64,000 nt of DNA from assembly GCF_003050905.1 (NCBI RefSeq), contig NZ_QAOT01000006.1, one strand, 5' to 3'. Under the pieces are notes generated by a model. The model had not been told where the DNA came from. It ran no database searches and was given only the letters and a program-made list of their open reading frames with translations. The first letter of the stretch is position 1. Every line of letters starts with the position of its first letter. The translations under genes were made by a program, and so were the position numbers. Below, piece by piece: positions 1-9,274 of this stretch. The DNA comes from Cereibacter_A azotoformans (GTDB lineage Bacteria; Pseudomonadota; Alphaproteobacteria; Rhodobacterales; Rhodobacteraceae).

Positions 1-281
1 AAACGAACCCGGATGCGGCGCTCCTCCGGCCCTCCCACCCCTCCCGTGGCTGGAAAGCACAAGCGCATGCGGCAGATGCCCGCTTCCTGACCCGCAACGC
101 CGCCTCGCGCCCGATGGTTCCCGGCCCGCCGGGGAACTGGCGACCGTCTCTTCCGTTCCGTCAGGCGAGGGAGGCGGCCGGGGCGACGCGCCGGCTCCTT
201 CCCATGGGCGGCCGGGATCCGGCGCCCGCTGCAATCGCGGACCCGCAGCGGCGGGCCCTTCCATCCCGACGGAGCTTTCCC
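1..281. other. Left-edge region without a recognised gene
   Basis: An open frame in phase with the beta-glucosidase runs through 114-281, but its residues match nothing in the GH1 fold and a good ribosome binding site lies just before 282, so I treat it as untranslated. I see no clear promoter hexamers. Bases 1-113 could hold the tail of an upstream gene, but no frame there looks convincing. Confidence 0.5.
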
Positions 282-1604
282 ATGACCTTCTCCCGCGCCG
301 ACTTTCCCAAGGACTTCCTGTTCGGGGTGGCCACCTCGGCCTATCAGATCGAGGGCCACGCCGCCGGGGGCGCAGGCCGGACCCACTGGGACGATTTCGC
401 CGCCGTGCCCGGCAATGTCGCCCATGCCGAGCACGGGGGCCGCGCCTGCGACCACTACCACCGCTGGGAAGAGGATCTCGATCTTGTCCGCGATGCGGGC
501 TTCGACTGCTACCGCTTTTCGGCCTCCTGGGCGCGGGTGATGCCCGAGGGACGCGGGCGGGTGAACGCCGAGGGCCTCGCCTTCTACGACCGGCTGGTGG
601 ACGGGATGCTCGAACGCGGGCTCAAGCCCTCGCTGACCCTCTATCACTGGGAGATGCCCTCGGCGCTGCTGGATCTGGGCGGCTGGCGCAACCGCGACGT
701 CGCCGGCTGGTTCGCGGACTATACAGAGGCGTTGATGCGGCGCATCGGGGATCGCATCTGGGCCACCGCGCCGGTGAACGAGCCCTGGTGCGTGGCGTGG
801 CTGTCGCATTTTCTCGGCCATCATGCGCCGGGGGTGCGCGACATCCGGGCGGCGGCGCGGGCCATGCACCACGTCCTCCTCGCGCACGGATCGGCGATCG
901 AGGCGCTGCGCGGGCTCGGCCTGGGCAATCTCGGCGCCGTCTGCAACTTCGAGCATGTGATCCCGGCGGACGGAAGCGAGGCCTCGGCCGCGGCGGCCCG
1001 GCGGCACGATGCGATCCTCAACCGCTGGTTCGTCTCGGCGCTCTTCAACCGCCAGTATCCCGCCGAGGCGCTCGAGGGGCTCGCGCCCCACCTGCCCGAG
1101 GGCTGGGAGAAGGACTTCGACCATATCGCCCGCCCGCTCGACTGGTTCGGTCTGAACTACTACACCCGCAAGCTCGTCTGCGCCGAGCCGGGGCCGTGGC
1201 CCGGCCTGCGCGAGGTCGAGGGGCCCCTCGCCCGGACGCAGATGGGCTGGGAGATCTATCCCGACGGGCTGGCCGAAATCCTGCGCCGCATCCACGAGGG
1301 CTACACCCGCGGCCTTCCCCTGATGGTGACCGAGAACGGCATGGCTTCGGCCGACCGGATCGGAGCGGGCGGGGTCCAGGACAGCGCCCGGATCGCCTTC
1401 ATCGAGGAGCATCTGGCCGCCGTCCGGCGCGCGCAGGCCGAGGGGGTGCCGGTGCAGGCCTATCACGTCTGGTCGCTTCTGGACAATTTCGAATGGTCGT
1501 TCGGCTATGAGAAGCGGTTCGGCCTCGTGCATGTGGACTTCCAGAACTTGCAGCGCACCCCGAAAGCGTCCTATCACGCCCTGGCCCGCGCGCTGGCGCG
1601 ATAG
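282..1604 (+). CDS. GH1 family beta-glucosidase
   Basis: A cytoplasmic glycoside hydrolase of family 1 that should release glucose from beta- (or related) glucosides. The 440-residue length is normal for bacterial GH1 enzymes. The N-terminal FLFGVATSAYQIEG stretch is the family signature. The acid/base glutamate is in VNEPW (E167) and the nucleophile is in MVTENGM (E351), both intact. The start at 282 is preferred because GGAG lies 8 bases upstream and GH1 homology begins at once; the same frame is open back to 114. It is followed after 18 bases by glucokinase on the same strand, so free glucose made here would be phosphorylated by its neighbour. I see no signal peptide. The exact substrate cannot be read from sequence. 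Confidence 0.93.
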   Translation: MTFSRADFPKDFLFGVATSAYQIEGHAAGGAGRTHWDDFAAVPGNVAHAEHGGRACDHYHRWEEDLDLVRDAGFDCYRFSASWARVMPEGRGRVNAEGLAFYDRLVDGMLERGLKPSLTLYHWEMPSALLDLGGWRNRDVAGWFADYTEALMRRIGDRIWATAPVNEPWCVAWLSHFLGHHAPGVRDIRAAARAMHHVLLAHGSAIEALRGLGLGNLGAVCNFEHVIPADGSEASAAAARRHDAILNRWFVSALFNRQYPAEALEGLAPHLPEGWEKDFDHIARPLDWFGLNYYTRKLVCAEPGPWPGLREVEGPLARTQMGWEIYPDGLAEILRRIHEGYTRGLPLMVTENGMASADRIGAGGVQDSARIAFIEEHLAAVRRAQAEGVPVQAYHVWSLLDNFEWSFGYEKRFGLVHVDFQNLQRTPKASYHALARALAR

Positions 1605-1622
1605 CGAGCCCCGGAGACGCCC

Positions 1623-2576
1623 ATGGACGACGCCCCCCTCTGTCTCGTCGCCGACATCGGCGGCACGAACACGCGCGTGGCGCTTGCGCAGGGTCCGCGG
1701 CTGATGGCCGAGACGACGCGGCGCTTCCGCAACCGTGACTATCCGGCGCTCGCCCCGGTGCTGCGCGATTTCCTGGCCGCCGCCGGCAGCCCCGAGATCG
1801 ACGGCGCCTGCGTGGCGGCGGCGGGCCCGGTGCGCGACGGTGTGGCCACGCTCACCAACCTCGACTGGACGGTGGACGGGGCCGAGCTTCTGCGCGCGAC
1901 GGGGGCGCCCCGGGTGGCGGTGCTGAACGATCTTCAGGCGCAGGGCCACGCCCTTGGCCATGTCGATCAGGCGAACCTGCGGATGCTGATCCCCGGCCCC
2001 CATCCGCGCCGCGCGGGGCCCATGCTGGTCATCGGCGTGGGCACCGGCTTCAACGCAGCGCCCGTCCACGACATGCCGGGTCTGCGGGTGGTGGCGGCCT
2101 CGGAATGCGGCCACGCGGGAATGCCGGTCCGCACCGAGCGCGACCTGCGCCTTGCGCAGTTCGTGCAGAAGGTCCACGGCTTTGCCGGGGTCGAGGACGT
2201 GCTCTCGGGGCGAGGTCTCGAGCGCCTCTACGCCTTCACGGCCTCCGAAGCGGGGCTCGAGGATCGGAAATCCGCCGCCGAGATCACGGCGGCCGTCGCC
2301 GAGCCGGGGCCGGCCCGCGCGGCGGCCGAGCTCTTCGCCCGCATCTTCGGGGCCGAGGCGGGCAATCTCGCCCTGATCCATCTGCCCTTTGGCGGGATCT
2401 TCCTCTGCGGCGGCGTCGCGCGCGCCTTCGCCGCCCACCTCGGGCCGATGGGCTTTGCCGAGAGCTTCCGCGACAAGGGCCGCTTTTCGGCCTTCATGGA
2501 CGACTTTCCCGTCTGCATCGTCGAGGACGACTACGCCGCCCTGACCGGCTGCGCCACCTATCTCGCGACGATCTGA
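1623..2576 (+). CDS. glk: Glucokinase
   Basis: An ATP-dependent glucokinase of the bacterial Glk (hexokinase-fold) family, making glucose 6-phosphate in the cytoplasm. The phosphate-binding motif ADIGGTNTRVAL is near residue 10. Further on are the VLNDLQAQGHAL segment with the likely catalytic Asp, and VIGVGTGFNAA, the second nucleotide-binding loop. The 317 residues match the E. coli enzyme (about 320). There is a GGAG ribosome site 7 bases before the ATG. It lies 18 bases after the beta-glucosidase gene and probably shares its transcript. The two genes look like the distal part of a sugar-uptake and hydrolysis unit whose transporter would lie left of the window. Confidence 0.95.
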   Translation: MDDAPLCLVADIGGTNTRVALAQGPRLMAETTRRFRNRDYPALAPVLRDFLAAAGSPEIDGACVAAAGPVRDGVATLTNLDWTVDGAELLRATGAPRVAVLNDLQAQGHALGHVDQANLRMLIPGPHPRRAGPMLVIGVGTGFNAAPVHDMPGLRVVAASECGHAGMPVRTERDLRLAQFVQKVHGFAGVEDVLSGRGLERLYAFTASEAGLEDRKSAAEITAAVAEPGPARAAAELFARIFGAEAGNLALIHLPFGGIFLCGGVARAFAAHLGPMGFAESFRDKGRFSAFMDDFPVCIVEDDYAALTGCATYLATI

Positions 2577-2621
2577 CTCCGCACGGAGAGGGCCCGGACC
2601 GCCGCTCGTCCCCGCGCCGCG

Positions 2622-2670
2622 TTCACTCTGCCCAAATATCCTCGGGGGTCCGGGGGCAGACAGCCCCCGG
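2622..2670 (-). repeat. Dispersed hairpin/GGATATTTGG element, copy 1
   Basis: Read on the minus strand, an 8-bp perfect GC hairpin (2650-2657 with 2663-2670, loop 5) is followed by GGATATTTGGGCAGAGTGAA. It sits between the convergent stops of glk and coxM, with the hairpin nearer coxM. It is one of five copies of the same element in the window. It may serve as a terminator, but no U-tract follows the stem. Confidence 0.8.
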
Positions 2671-2720
2671 CTTCCGGCGGCGACTTGCGCCCCCGGTGCC
2701 CGCGACGGACGACCCTGACC

Positions 2721-3506
2721 TCAGGCGGCCGCGACGGCCCGCCGCGTCAGAACCTTGACGAGGTTGGCGCGGTAGGCGGGTGCGCCGTGCATGTCGCCCA
2801 GCATCCCCCCGGCCGACAGCGCCAGCCCCTCCACCGCTTCGGGGCGGAAATCGGCCCCAAGGGCCGCTTCGGCCTCGGTCCAGCGGAAGACGCCGTCCTC
2901 GCCCGCTCCGGTGATCGCCACCCTCACGCCGTCGGCGAACTTCGCCACGAACACCCCCACGAGGGCGAAGCGCGAGGCGGGCTGGGCGAACTTCATGTAG
3001 GCCGCCTTCTCGGGGATCGGGAAATGGACCGAGGTGATGATCTCGCCTTCCTCGAGCGCCGTGGTGAACAGGCCCTGAAAGAACGCGTCCGCCGCGATCT
3101 CGCGGCGGTCGGTGACGATGGTCGCGCCAGAGCCGAGCGCCGCCGCCGGATAGCAGGCGGCGGGATCGTTGTTTGCAAGGCTGCCGCCGATCGTGCCGCG
3201 CGCCCGCACCGACGGATCGCCGATCTCGCCCGCAAGCCAGGCCAGCGCCGGATAATGCGCCTTTGCCTCGCGCGCCACCACCGCATGCGGCGTGGCGCCC
3301 CCGACCGCGAGGCCGCGGTCGCCCAGGCAGACGCCCTTCATCTCGGCGATGTCGCCCAGGCTCACCAGCCGCTCGGGCGCCGCCAGCCGCTGCTTCATCG
3401 AGGGCAGCAGCGTCTGCCCCCCCGACAGCGCCTGCGCCCCTTCGGCGCCCAGCGCCGCCACCGCTTCGGCCACCGAGGCGGGTTTCACCAGTTCGAAGTC
3501 GTGCAT
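2721..3506 (-). CDS. coxM: FAD-binding medium subunit of a CO-dehydrogenase-type molybdenum hydroxylase
   Basis: The flavin subunit that passes electrons from the iron-sulfur subunit to an acceptor. The 261 residues fit the molybdopterin dehydrogenase FAD-binding family. The typical FAD loops are SGGQTLLPSMKQRL near residue 30 and RGTIGGSLANNDPAACYPAA near residue 108. It is the last gene of the run coxG-coxS-coxL-coxM, starting 10 bases after the coxL stop with an AGGAGGGG-type ribosome site. The order differs from the classical coxM-S-L of carboxydotrophs, which fits the form II group. coxM is used as the family name; CO oxidation is not proven. Confidence 0.88.
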   Translation of the reverse strand: MHDFELVKPASVAEAVAALGAEGAQALSGGQTLLPSMKQRLAAPERLVSLGDIAEMKGVCLGDRGLAVGGATPHAVVAREAKAHYPALAWLAGEIGDPSVRARGTIGGSLANNDPAACYPAAALGSGATIVTDRREIAADAFFQGLFTTALEEGEIITSVHFPIPEKAAYMKFAQPASRFALVGVFVAKFADGVRVAITGAGEDGVFRWTEAEAALGADFRPEAVEGLALSAGGMLGDMHGAPAYRANLVKVLTRRAVAAA

Positions 3507-3516
3507 GGTCCCCTCC

Positions 3517-5889
3517 TCAGCCGTGCATCGCCGTCCAGACGCGCGAGGGCGTCAGCGGCATGTCGATGTGGGTGATGTGCCGGTGCCCGGCGCGGTGCAG
3601 CGCGTCGATCACCGCATTGACCACCGCGGGCGGCGTGCCGATGGCCCCCGCCTCGCCGCAGCCCTTGGCGCCCAGCGGGTTGTGGGTGCAGGGCGTCACG
3701 CAGGAATGGTCCACGGTGAAGTTGGGCACATCATCCGCCCGAGGCATGGCGTAATCCATGTAGGAGCCGGTCAGAAGCTGGCCGTCCTCATTGTAGACCA
3801 CGCCTTCCAGCAGCGCCTGCCCGATGCCCTGCGCCACCCCGCCGTGCACCTGTCCGGCCACGATCATCGGGTTGATGACATTACCGAAATCGTCCGCGCA
3901 GGTGAAGCGCACGATGTCCACGCCGCCCGTCTCGGGGTCCACCTCGACCTCGCAGCCATAGGCGCCCGCCGGATAGGTGAAGTTGGCGGGATCGTAGAAG
4001 GCGGTTTCCTCCAGCCCCGGCTCGAGCGTCTCCAAGGGATAGTTGTGCGGGACGTAGGCCGAGAAGGCGATCTCGGCGAAGCTCTTCTGCCGGTCGGTTC
4101 CCGCGACCGAGAAGCTGCCGTCGTTGAACTCGATGTCGCCTTCCGCCGCCTCCAGCATGTGGGCCGCGATCTTCTTGCCCTTGTCGATGATCTTGTCAGC
4201 CGCCTTCATCATCGCCGAGCCACAGACGGCAAGCGAGCGCGAGCCATAGGTGCCCATGCCGAACGGGATCTTGGACGTGTCGCCGTGGACGATCTCGACC
4301 GACTTGGCATCCACCCCCAGCTTCTCGGCGATCAGTTGGGCAAAGACCGTCTCATGCCCCTGCCCGTGGCTGTGCGCCCCGACCAGAACCGAGATGTTGC
4401 CGGTGGCGTTCACCCGGATGGTGGCGGCGTCGTAGAGGCCCACACGGCAGCCCAGCACGCCCACGAGGTTCGAGGGTGCGATCCCGCAGGCCTCGATCCA
4501 GGTGGAGAGCCCGAAGCCCCGCAGCTTGCCCTTGGCCGCGCTTTCGGTCGCGCGGGCCTCGAAGCCAGCGACATCCGAAAGCTCGCGCAGCTTGTCCATC
4601 GTGGCGTGGTAGTTGCCGGTGTCATAGACGAGGCCGACCGGCGTTGTGTAGGGGAACTGGTCCGGGTCGATGAAGTTCTTGCGCCGGATCTCCCACGGGT
4701 CAATGCCTAGCTCATCCGCCGCCTTGTCGATCACCCGTTCCAGCGAATAGGTGGCCTCCGGCCGGCCCGCGCCGCGGTAGGCATCGACCGGAACCGTGTT
4801 CGTCATCACCGCCTTCACGTTCACATAGACATGCGGCGTCTTGTAGGGGCCCGCCATCAGCGTGCCGTGCAGGAAGGTCGGCGTGCAGGTGGCGAAGTTC
4901 GACAGATACGCCCCCATGTTGGCCAGCGTCTCGGTGCGGACGGCAAGGAAGTTGCCCTCCATGTCGGTCGCGAGCTGGATCTTCGTGACGTGGTCGCGCC
5001 CATGGGCGTCCGACAGGAAGGCCTCGGAGCGGTCGCAGACCCATTTCACCGGCCGGTCCAGCCGCTTCGAGGCGGCAAGCACCGCCGCTTCCTCGCCGTA
5101 GTGGTAGATCTTGGATCCGAAGCCGCCGCCCACATCGGGCGCGATCACGGTCAGCTTGTTCTCGGGGATGCCCATCACGAAGGCCGAGATCAGCAGCCGC
5201 GTCAGGTGCGGGTTCTGCGAGGTGGTGTAGAGCTTGTAATCCCCTGTCCCGCTGTCGAAATCGCCGATCGAGGCGCGCGGCTCCATCGCGTTGGGCGACA
5301 GGCGGTTGTTCACCAGCTCCAGCGTGGTGACATGCGGCGCGGTCTCGAAGGCCGCATCGACCGCGGCACGGTTTTCCTCGATCCAGCCCCAGTCGAAGAC
5401 GACGTTGTCATCGCATTCGTCATGGACGCGGTTCGTGGTGTCGGCCACCGCGGCAGCCATGTCCACGATGGCGGGCAGTTCCTCGATATCGGCCTCGATG
5501 GCCTCGCAGGCGTCCTTCGCCTGCTCGTAGGTCTCGGCCACCACCAGCGCATAGGCGTCGCCCACATGGCGCACCTTGCCGTGCGCCAGCACAGGGCGCT
5601 TCGGCTCCTTCATCGTGGCGCCGTCGCGGCTTTGCACGAGCCAGCCGGTCGGGTTGCCGCCGACTTCGGTGAAATCCTCGCCGGTCATCACCGCGAGCAC
5701 GCCGGGCATCTCCTCGGCGGCGCTGGTGTCGATCGACCGGATCCGCCCATGCGCGACCTCCGAGCGCAGGAAGCAGGCGAAGGCCTGTCCGCGCAGGTTG
5801 ATGTCGGCGGTGTAGCGGCCCTTTCCGGTCAGGAACCGGATATCCTCGCGGCGCAGCGTGCTGGCGCCGATGCCTCCGTCCTTGGGCAT
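3517..5889 (-). CDS. coxL: Molybdopterin large subunit, CO dehydrogenase form II (BMS) type
   Basis: The catalytic subunit (790 residues) of a xanthine-oxidase-family enzyme holding the Mo-molybdopterin cytosine dinucleotide cofactor. The diagnostic loop is AYRGAGR (about residues 370-376), which marks form II. True CO-oxidising form I enzymes carry AYXCSFR instead. Other family landmarks are DVGGGFGSK, GQGHETVFAQL and, near the C-terminus, GCGEAGAIGTPPA with the expected active-site Glu. The frame is open upstream to 6273, but GGGAGG lies just before the ATG at 5889 and the upstream part overlaps coxS. The physiological substrate is unknown: aldehyde, purine-like compounds and CO have all been considered for this group. 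Confidence 0.92.
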   Translation of the reverse strand: MPKDGGIGASTLRREDIRFLTGKGRYTADINLRGQAFACFLRSEVAHGRIRSIDTSAAEEMPGVLAVMTGEDFTEVGGNPTGWLVQSRDGATMKEPKRPVLAHGKVRHVGDAYALVVAETYEQAKDACEAIEADIEELPAIVDMAAAVADTTNRVHDECDDNVVFDWGWIEENRAAVDAAFETAPHVTTLELVNNRLSPNAMEPRASIGDFDSGTGDYKLYTTSQNPHLTRLLISAFVMGIPENKLTVIAPDVGGGFGSKIYHYGEEAAVLAASKRLDRPVKWVCDRSEAFLSDAHGRDHVTKIQLATDMEGNFLAVRTETLANMGAYLSNFATCTPTFLHGTLMAGPYKTPHVYVNVKAVMTNTVPVDAYRGAGRPEATYSLERVIDKAADELGIDPWEIRRKNFIDPDQFPYTTPVGLVYDTGNYHATMDKLRELSDVAGFEARATESAAKGKLRGFGLSTWIEACGIAPSNLVGVLGCRVGLYDAATIRVNATGNISVLVGAHSHGQGHETVFAQLIAEKLGVDAKSVEIVHGDTSKIPFGMGTYGSRSLAVCGSAMMKAADKIIDKGKKIAAHMLEAAEGDIEFNDGSFSVAGTDRQKSFAEIAFSAYVPHNYPLETLEPGLEETAFYDPANFTYPAGAYGCEVEVDPETGGVDIVRFTCADDFGNVINPMIVAGQVHGGVAQGIGQALLEGVVYNEDGQLLTGSYMDYAMPRADDVPNFTVDHSCVTPCTHNPLGAKGCGEAGAIGTPPAVVNAVIDALHRAGHRHITHIDMPLTPSRVWTAMHG

Positions 5890-5918
5890 GAAAAACCTCC
5901 CTTCCTGTGCTGGCCCGC

Positions 5919-6401
5919 TTATTCGGCGGCGAGCTTCTGGCTGTCGGCGCCCGAGGCGGCCATCACCGCCTTGACGATGTTGTGGTATCCGGTGCAGCGG
6001 CAGATGTTGCCCTTGAGGTAATGGCGCACTTCCTCCTCGGTCGGGTTCGGCTTCTCGCTCAGCAACGCCGCCGAGATCATCACCATGCCCGGCGTGCAGA
6101 AGCCGCACTGAAGCCCGTGGTGATCCTGAAACGCCTGCTGGATCACCGACAGCGAGCCGTCCTTGTTCGCCATCCCCTCGATCGTGGTGACGGACCTGCC
6201 CGCCACGTCCTGCGCCAGCACCGTGCAGCTTTTTACCGGCTGGCCGTCGACATGGACCGTGCAGGCGCCGCATTGGGTCGTGTCACAGCCGACATGGGTG
6301 CCGGTCAGCCCCAGCCCCTCGCGCAGAAAGCTCGAGAGCAGCGTGCGGCCTTCCGTTTCGGCGGACATGGCCTTGCCGTTCACGGTCATCGTGACTTTCA
6401 T
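5919..6401 (-). CDS. coxS: [2Fe-2S] small subunit of the CO-dehydrogenase-type hydroxylase
   Basis: A 160-residue iron-sulfur subunit carrying two [2Fe-2S] clusters that link the molybdenum site to FAD. The plant-ferredoxin-type N-terminal cluster ligands are in HVGCDTTQCGACTVH with a further Cys in VKSCTVL. The alpha-helical second domain shows LQCGFCTPGM and ICRCTGY. Length and cysteine spacing are standard for the family. It is encoded between coxG and coxL, 29 bases upstream of the coxL start, so it is clearly part of one transcription unit. Confidence 0.95.
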   Translation of the reverse strand: MKVTMTVNGKAMSAETEGRTLLSSFLREGLGLTGTHVGCDTTQCGACTVHVDGQPVKSCTVLAQDVAGRSVTTIEGMANKDGSLSVIQQAFQDHHGLQCGFCTPGMVMISAALLSEKPNPTEEEVRHYLKGNICRCTGYHNIVKAVMAASGADSQKLAAE

Positions 6402-6429
6402 GAATACCCTCCCTGATACCTGTTCCGGC

Positions 6430-6966
6430 TCAGCGCTTGATCATGCGCTTGAACCAGCCCTTCTTCGCGGGCGCCTCGCCCTCGGCGCCGACGGCCACCG
6501 CCTCGGGCTCGTCCTCGCCCTCGGAGGGGCCCTCGACGGCCGACTGGAAGCGCTCGAAGAACTGGTCGGCCATCTTGCGTGAGAAGCCGTCGATGATCCG
6601 GCTGCCCAGCTGCGCGAGTTTGCCGCCGACATGGACATCGACCTCGTAGGACAGGAGCGTGCCCCCCTCGGCCGGGCTCATCGCGAGCTTGGCCGAGCCG
6701 CGCGCAAAGCCCGCGGCACCGCCCTTGCCCTCGCCCGAGATGGTCAGGCCCTGTTCCTCGACCATGTCGGACAGCGTCACATGGCCGGTGAAGCGCGCCT
6801 TCACGGGACCGACCTTCTGGGTGACAATGGCCTCGTAGCCCTCGGCGGGACTGCCGGTGAGGCTTTCGCATCCGGGGATGCAGACCCGGAGCACCTCCGG
6901 GTCGAGGATGGCCGCCCAGACGGTGGCAGGGTCGGCGGCGATGGTTCTCTGATCGGCAAGCTGCAT
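6430..6966 (-). CDS. coxG: CoxG-like SRPBCC protein (carbon monoxide dehydrogenase subunit G family)
   Basis: A START/Bet v1-fold protein of 178 residues in the CoxG family. Residues 1-145 form the SRPBCC domain, with a typical start (LADQRTIAADPATVWAAILDPEVL) and CIPGCESL. The C-terminal 30 residues are acidic and then basic, ending GWFKRMIKR, which in CoxG proteins helps recruit the hydroxylase to the membrane. The start at 6966 has GAGGGGG upstream; the frame opens earlier but without homology. It heads the coxG-S-L-M run. Some bacteria have CoxG linked to membrane docking of CO dehydrogenase; its role in form II systems is not settled. Confidence 0.88.
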   Translation of the reverse strand: MQLADQRTIAADPATVWAAILDPEVLRVCIPGCESLTGSPAEGYEAIVTQKVGPVKARFTGHVTLSDMVEEQGLTISGEGKGGAAGFARGSAKLAMSPAEGGTLLSYEVDVHVGGKLAQLGSRIIDGFSRKMADQFFERFQSAVEGPSEGEDEPEAVAVGAEGEAPAKKGWFKRMIKR

Positions 6967-7072
6967 GACAATCCCCCTCGATGCCGGAAGATTAGGGCGA
7001 AAGGGCGCGGTGCGGCTATGTGACCTTGGTCGTAGTGACGCAGAGCGGCCCGTGCGGCGCCGCGTCACGCCG

Positions 7073-9274
7073 CTACAGGGCGCCCAGAAACTGCTCGAGG
7101 GCACGGGCGTCGATCGGCTTCTGGATCAGCCCCACGCCGGCCTCGGCGCAGAGCGCGGCAATCTCGGGGCGGCGGGCGGCGGTCACGATGCAGGCCGGCA
7201 CCGGCCCGTGCCGCCCGTGGATCGCCCGGATGAACTCCACCCCCGTCATCCCCGCGCCAAGCTGCTGATCGACGAGAAAGAAATCGGGCAGGATGCCGAT
7301 CTCGTCGATCAGGTCCAATGCCTCCTCGCCCGAAGGGGCGTCGAGCACGCTCACCCCCCATTTCTCCAGCAGAAGCCCCATCGCCTGCCGCAGGTCGTCG
7401 TCATTCTCGACCAGGAAGGCGATCTTGTCCTGCACCGCGACCTTCGCCTGTGCCCGCGCCTCCGAGGCATCCGCGGGCGCGGGCGGCGGCGCGCTCTCGG
7501 CCCGCGGCACCTGCAGCATGAAACAGGTGCCCCGCCCGATCTCGGAACGCAGACCCAGCGGATGGCCCAGAAGCCCGCAGGCACGCTCGACGATGGCCAG
7601 CCCGAGGCCCATCCCCTCCGAGGGCGAGGCGGGCGCGTCGAGCCGGTGGAACTCCTTGAAGATGGCTTCCTGATCGGCCTCGGCAATGCCGGGGCCGGTG
7701 TCCCACACTTCGAGCCGCACCATCCCCCGCCGCCGCCGCGCCCCCACCAGCACCCGGCCCCGCGCGGTGTAGCGGATCGCATTGCCGATCAGGTTCTGCA
7801 GGATGCGGCGCAGGTAGGTCGGGTCCGAGGCCACCAGCGCCCCCGAGGGCAGCACCGTCAGCCGGAGCCCCCGCGCCGCGGCGATGGGCGCGAATTCGTC
7901 GGACAGCTGCGCCATCAGCCGGTCCAGCCGCACCGGCTGCACGCTGACCGCCGCCCGGCCGGACTCGAGCTTCGAGATGTCGAGCAGCGCGCCGAGGATC
8001 CCTTCCACCGAATCGAGCGCCTTCTGCGCCTTGGCCAGCGCCTCGCGGCTTTCCGGCGCCACCGCCTCGTCGCCGATGCTGGCAATGAAGAGCTTGGCCG
8101 CCGAGAGGGGCTGCAGGAGGTCGTGGCTCGCCGCCGCCACGAAGCGCGAGCGCGAGGCGTTGGCGCGCTCGGCATGGGCCAGCGCATCCTCCAGCTCCAG
8201 CGTGCGCTCCATCACGCGGGCCTCGAGCGTCTCGTTGGCGCGCGACAGCGCCTCGATCGCCGCGCGTTCGGCGGTGACGTCGGTGAAGCTCATCACGAAG
8301 CCGCGGTCGGGCATCTCCTGCGCGAAGACGTCGAGGATCAGCTCATCGTGGCGCCGCAGCTCGAACGACAAGGGCGGGCGCTCGTGGCGGGCCTGAACCC
8401 AGGCTTCCAGCTGGCCCGCATCCATCCCCTCGCCAAAGCTGATCTCGTGCGCGAAGCGTTCCAGCAGGTAGCCAAAGCTGACCCCCAGCCGGAAGCGGTT
8501 CATCGGGATCGCCAGCAGCGAGCCCAGACGCTGGTTCCAGCCGACGAGACGTCCCTCGGCGTCGAAGATGCAGACCCCCTGGTTGATGTGGTCGAGCGTC
8601 GCCCGGATCACGCGGGCCTGATCGTCCAGCATCTTGCCGCGTTCCAGCCGCTCGATTCGGATCAGGTCGGTCACATCGGTCTGCAGGATCACCGTTCCGC
8701 CATCGGCCGTGCGATGCTCGGACACCTGCAGCCAGCGGTCCCAGATCAGCCGCACGTTGAAGATGGAATGCCGGTCGTAGTGGCGGCGCTTGCGGCGAAT
8801 CGCCCAGTCCTCGGGCGTCTCGGCCTCGGGCAGCGCCAGATAGCGCGAGCGGCTGACCCGGTCGATGTAGCTGCCGAAGGTGAGGCCGGGCTTCAGATGC
8901 TCCTGCACGTCCAGCATGTGCATCCCGAAGCGCGAGTTGCAGAGCACGAGCACATCGTCGGCGTCGAAGAGCGCAAAGCCTTCCTGCACCGTCTCGATGG
9001 CACTGGCGAGGTTCTGGCGCGCCTCTTCGGCGGCGCGCGTGGCCTCGGCCAGCCGCTCGTTGGACAGGTTCAGCAGTTCCAGCGTGCGCTGCAGGTCGGC
9101 CGTCCGCTCGCGCACCTGATCCTCGAGCATGGCCGCGCGCTGGAACTGCGCATAGGCCGCGCCGCTGTCGTCCGTCGTCCGCTCGACCCGCGCCATCAGG
9201 GCGCGCACGATCTCGAGCAGCTTGTCGCGCTGGCGTTCGGGCGGATCGGTCGGGTCGATCAGGGCGAAGCTCAT
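7073..9274 (-). CDS. Hybrid PAS sensor histidine kinase with receiver domain (NahK/ErcS-like)
   Basis: A soluble hybrid kinase of 733 residues. The order is a coiled coil (about 45-95), two PAS_7-type domains (about 95-220 and 230-350), a second coiled coil, a HisKA domain with the phosphoacceptor in ASHDLLQPL (H384), an ATPase domain with NLIGNAIRY and GMGLGLAIV, and a C-terminal receiver with D669 in FLVDQQLG plus the conserved T and K (IVTAA, QKPID). There are no membrane segments. The HDLLQPL form of the H-box and the layout match the NahK/ErcS group of Pseudomonas. Its ATG overlaps the stop of the FIST gene (ATGA), so the two proteins are probably made together and act as sensor and kinase. 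coxG starts 106 bases downstream. Confidence 0.9.
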   Translation of the reverse strand: MSFALIDPTDPPERQRDKLLEIVRALMARVERTTDDSGAAYAQFQRAAMLEDQVRERTADLQRTLELLNLSNERLAEATRAAEEARQNLASAIETVQEGFALFDADDVLVLCNSRFGMHMLDVQEHLKPGLTFGSYIDRVSRSRYLALPEAETPEDWAIRRKRRHYDRHSIFNVRLIWDRWLQVSEHRTADGGTVILQTDVTDLIRIERLERGKMLDDQARVIRATLDHINQGVCIFDAEGRLVGWNQRLGSLLAIPMNRFRLGVSFGYLLERFAHEISFGEGMDAGQLEAWVQARHERPPLSFELRRHDELILDVFAQEMPDRGFVMSFTDVTAERAAIEALSRANETLEARVMERTLELEDALAHAERANASRSRFVAAASHDLLQPLSAAKLFIASIGDEAVAPESREALAKAQKALDSVEGILGALLDISKLESGRAAVSVQPVRLDRLMAQLSDEFAPIAAARGLRLTVLPSGALVASDPTYLRRILQNLIGNAIRYTARGRVLVGARRRRGMVRLEVWDTGPGIAEADQEAIFKEFHRLDAPASPSEGMGLGLAIVERACGLLGHPLGLRSEIGRGTCFMLQVPRAESAPPPAPADASEARAQAKVAVQDKIAFLVENDDDLRQAMGLLLEKWGVSVLDAPSGEEALDLIDEIGILPDFFLVDQQLGAGMTGVEFIRAIHGRHGPVPACIVTAARRPEIAALCAEAGVGLIQKPIDARALEQFLGAL

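Noticed and set aside
5890..6273. N-terminal extension of coxL by 128 codons
   Set aside because: It overlaps coxS, has no homology, and a good ribosome site lies before the ATG at 5889.
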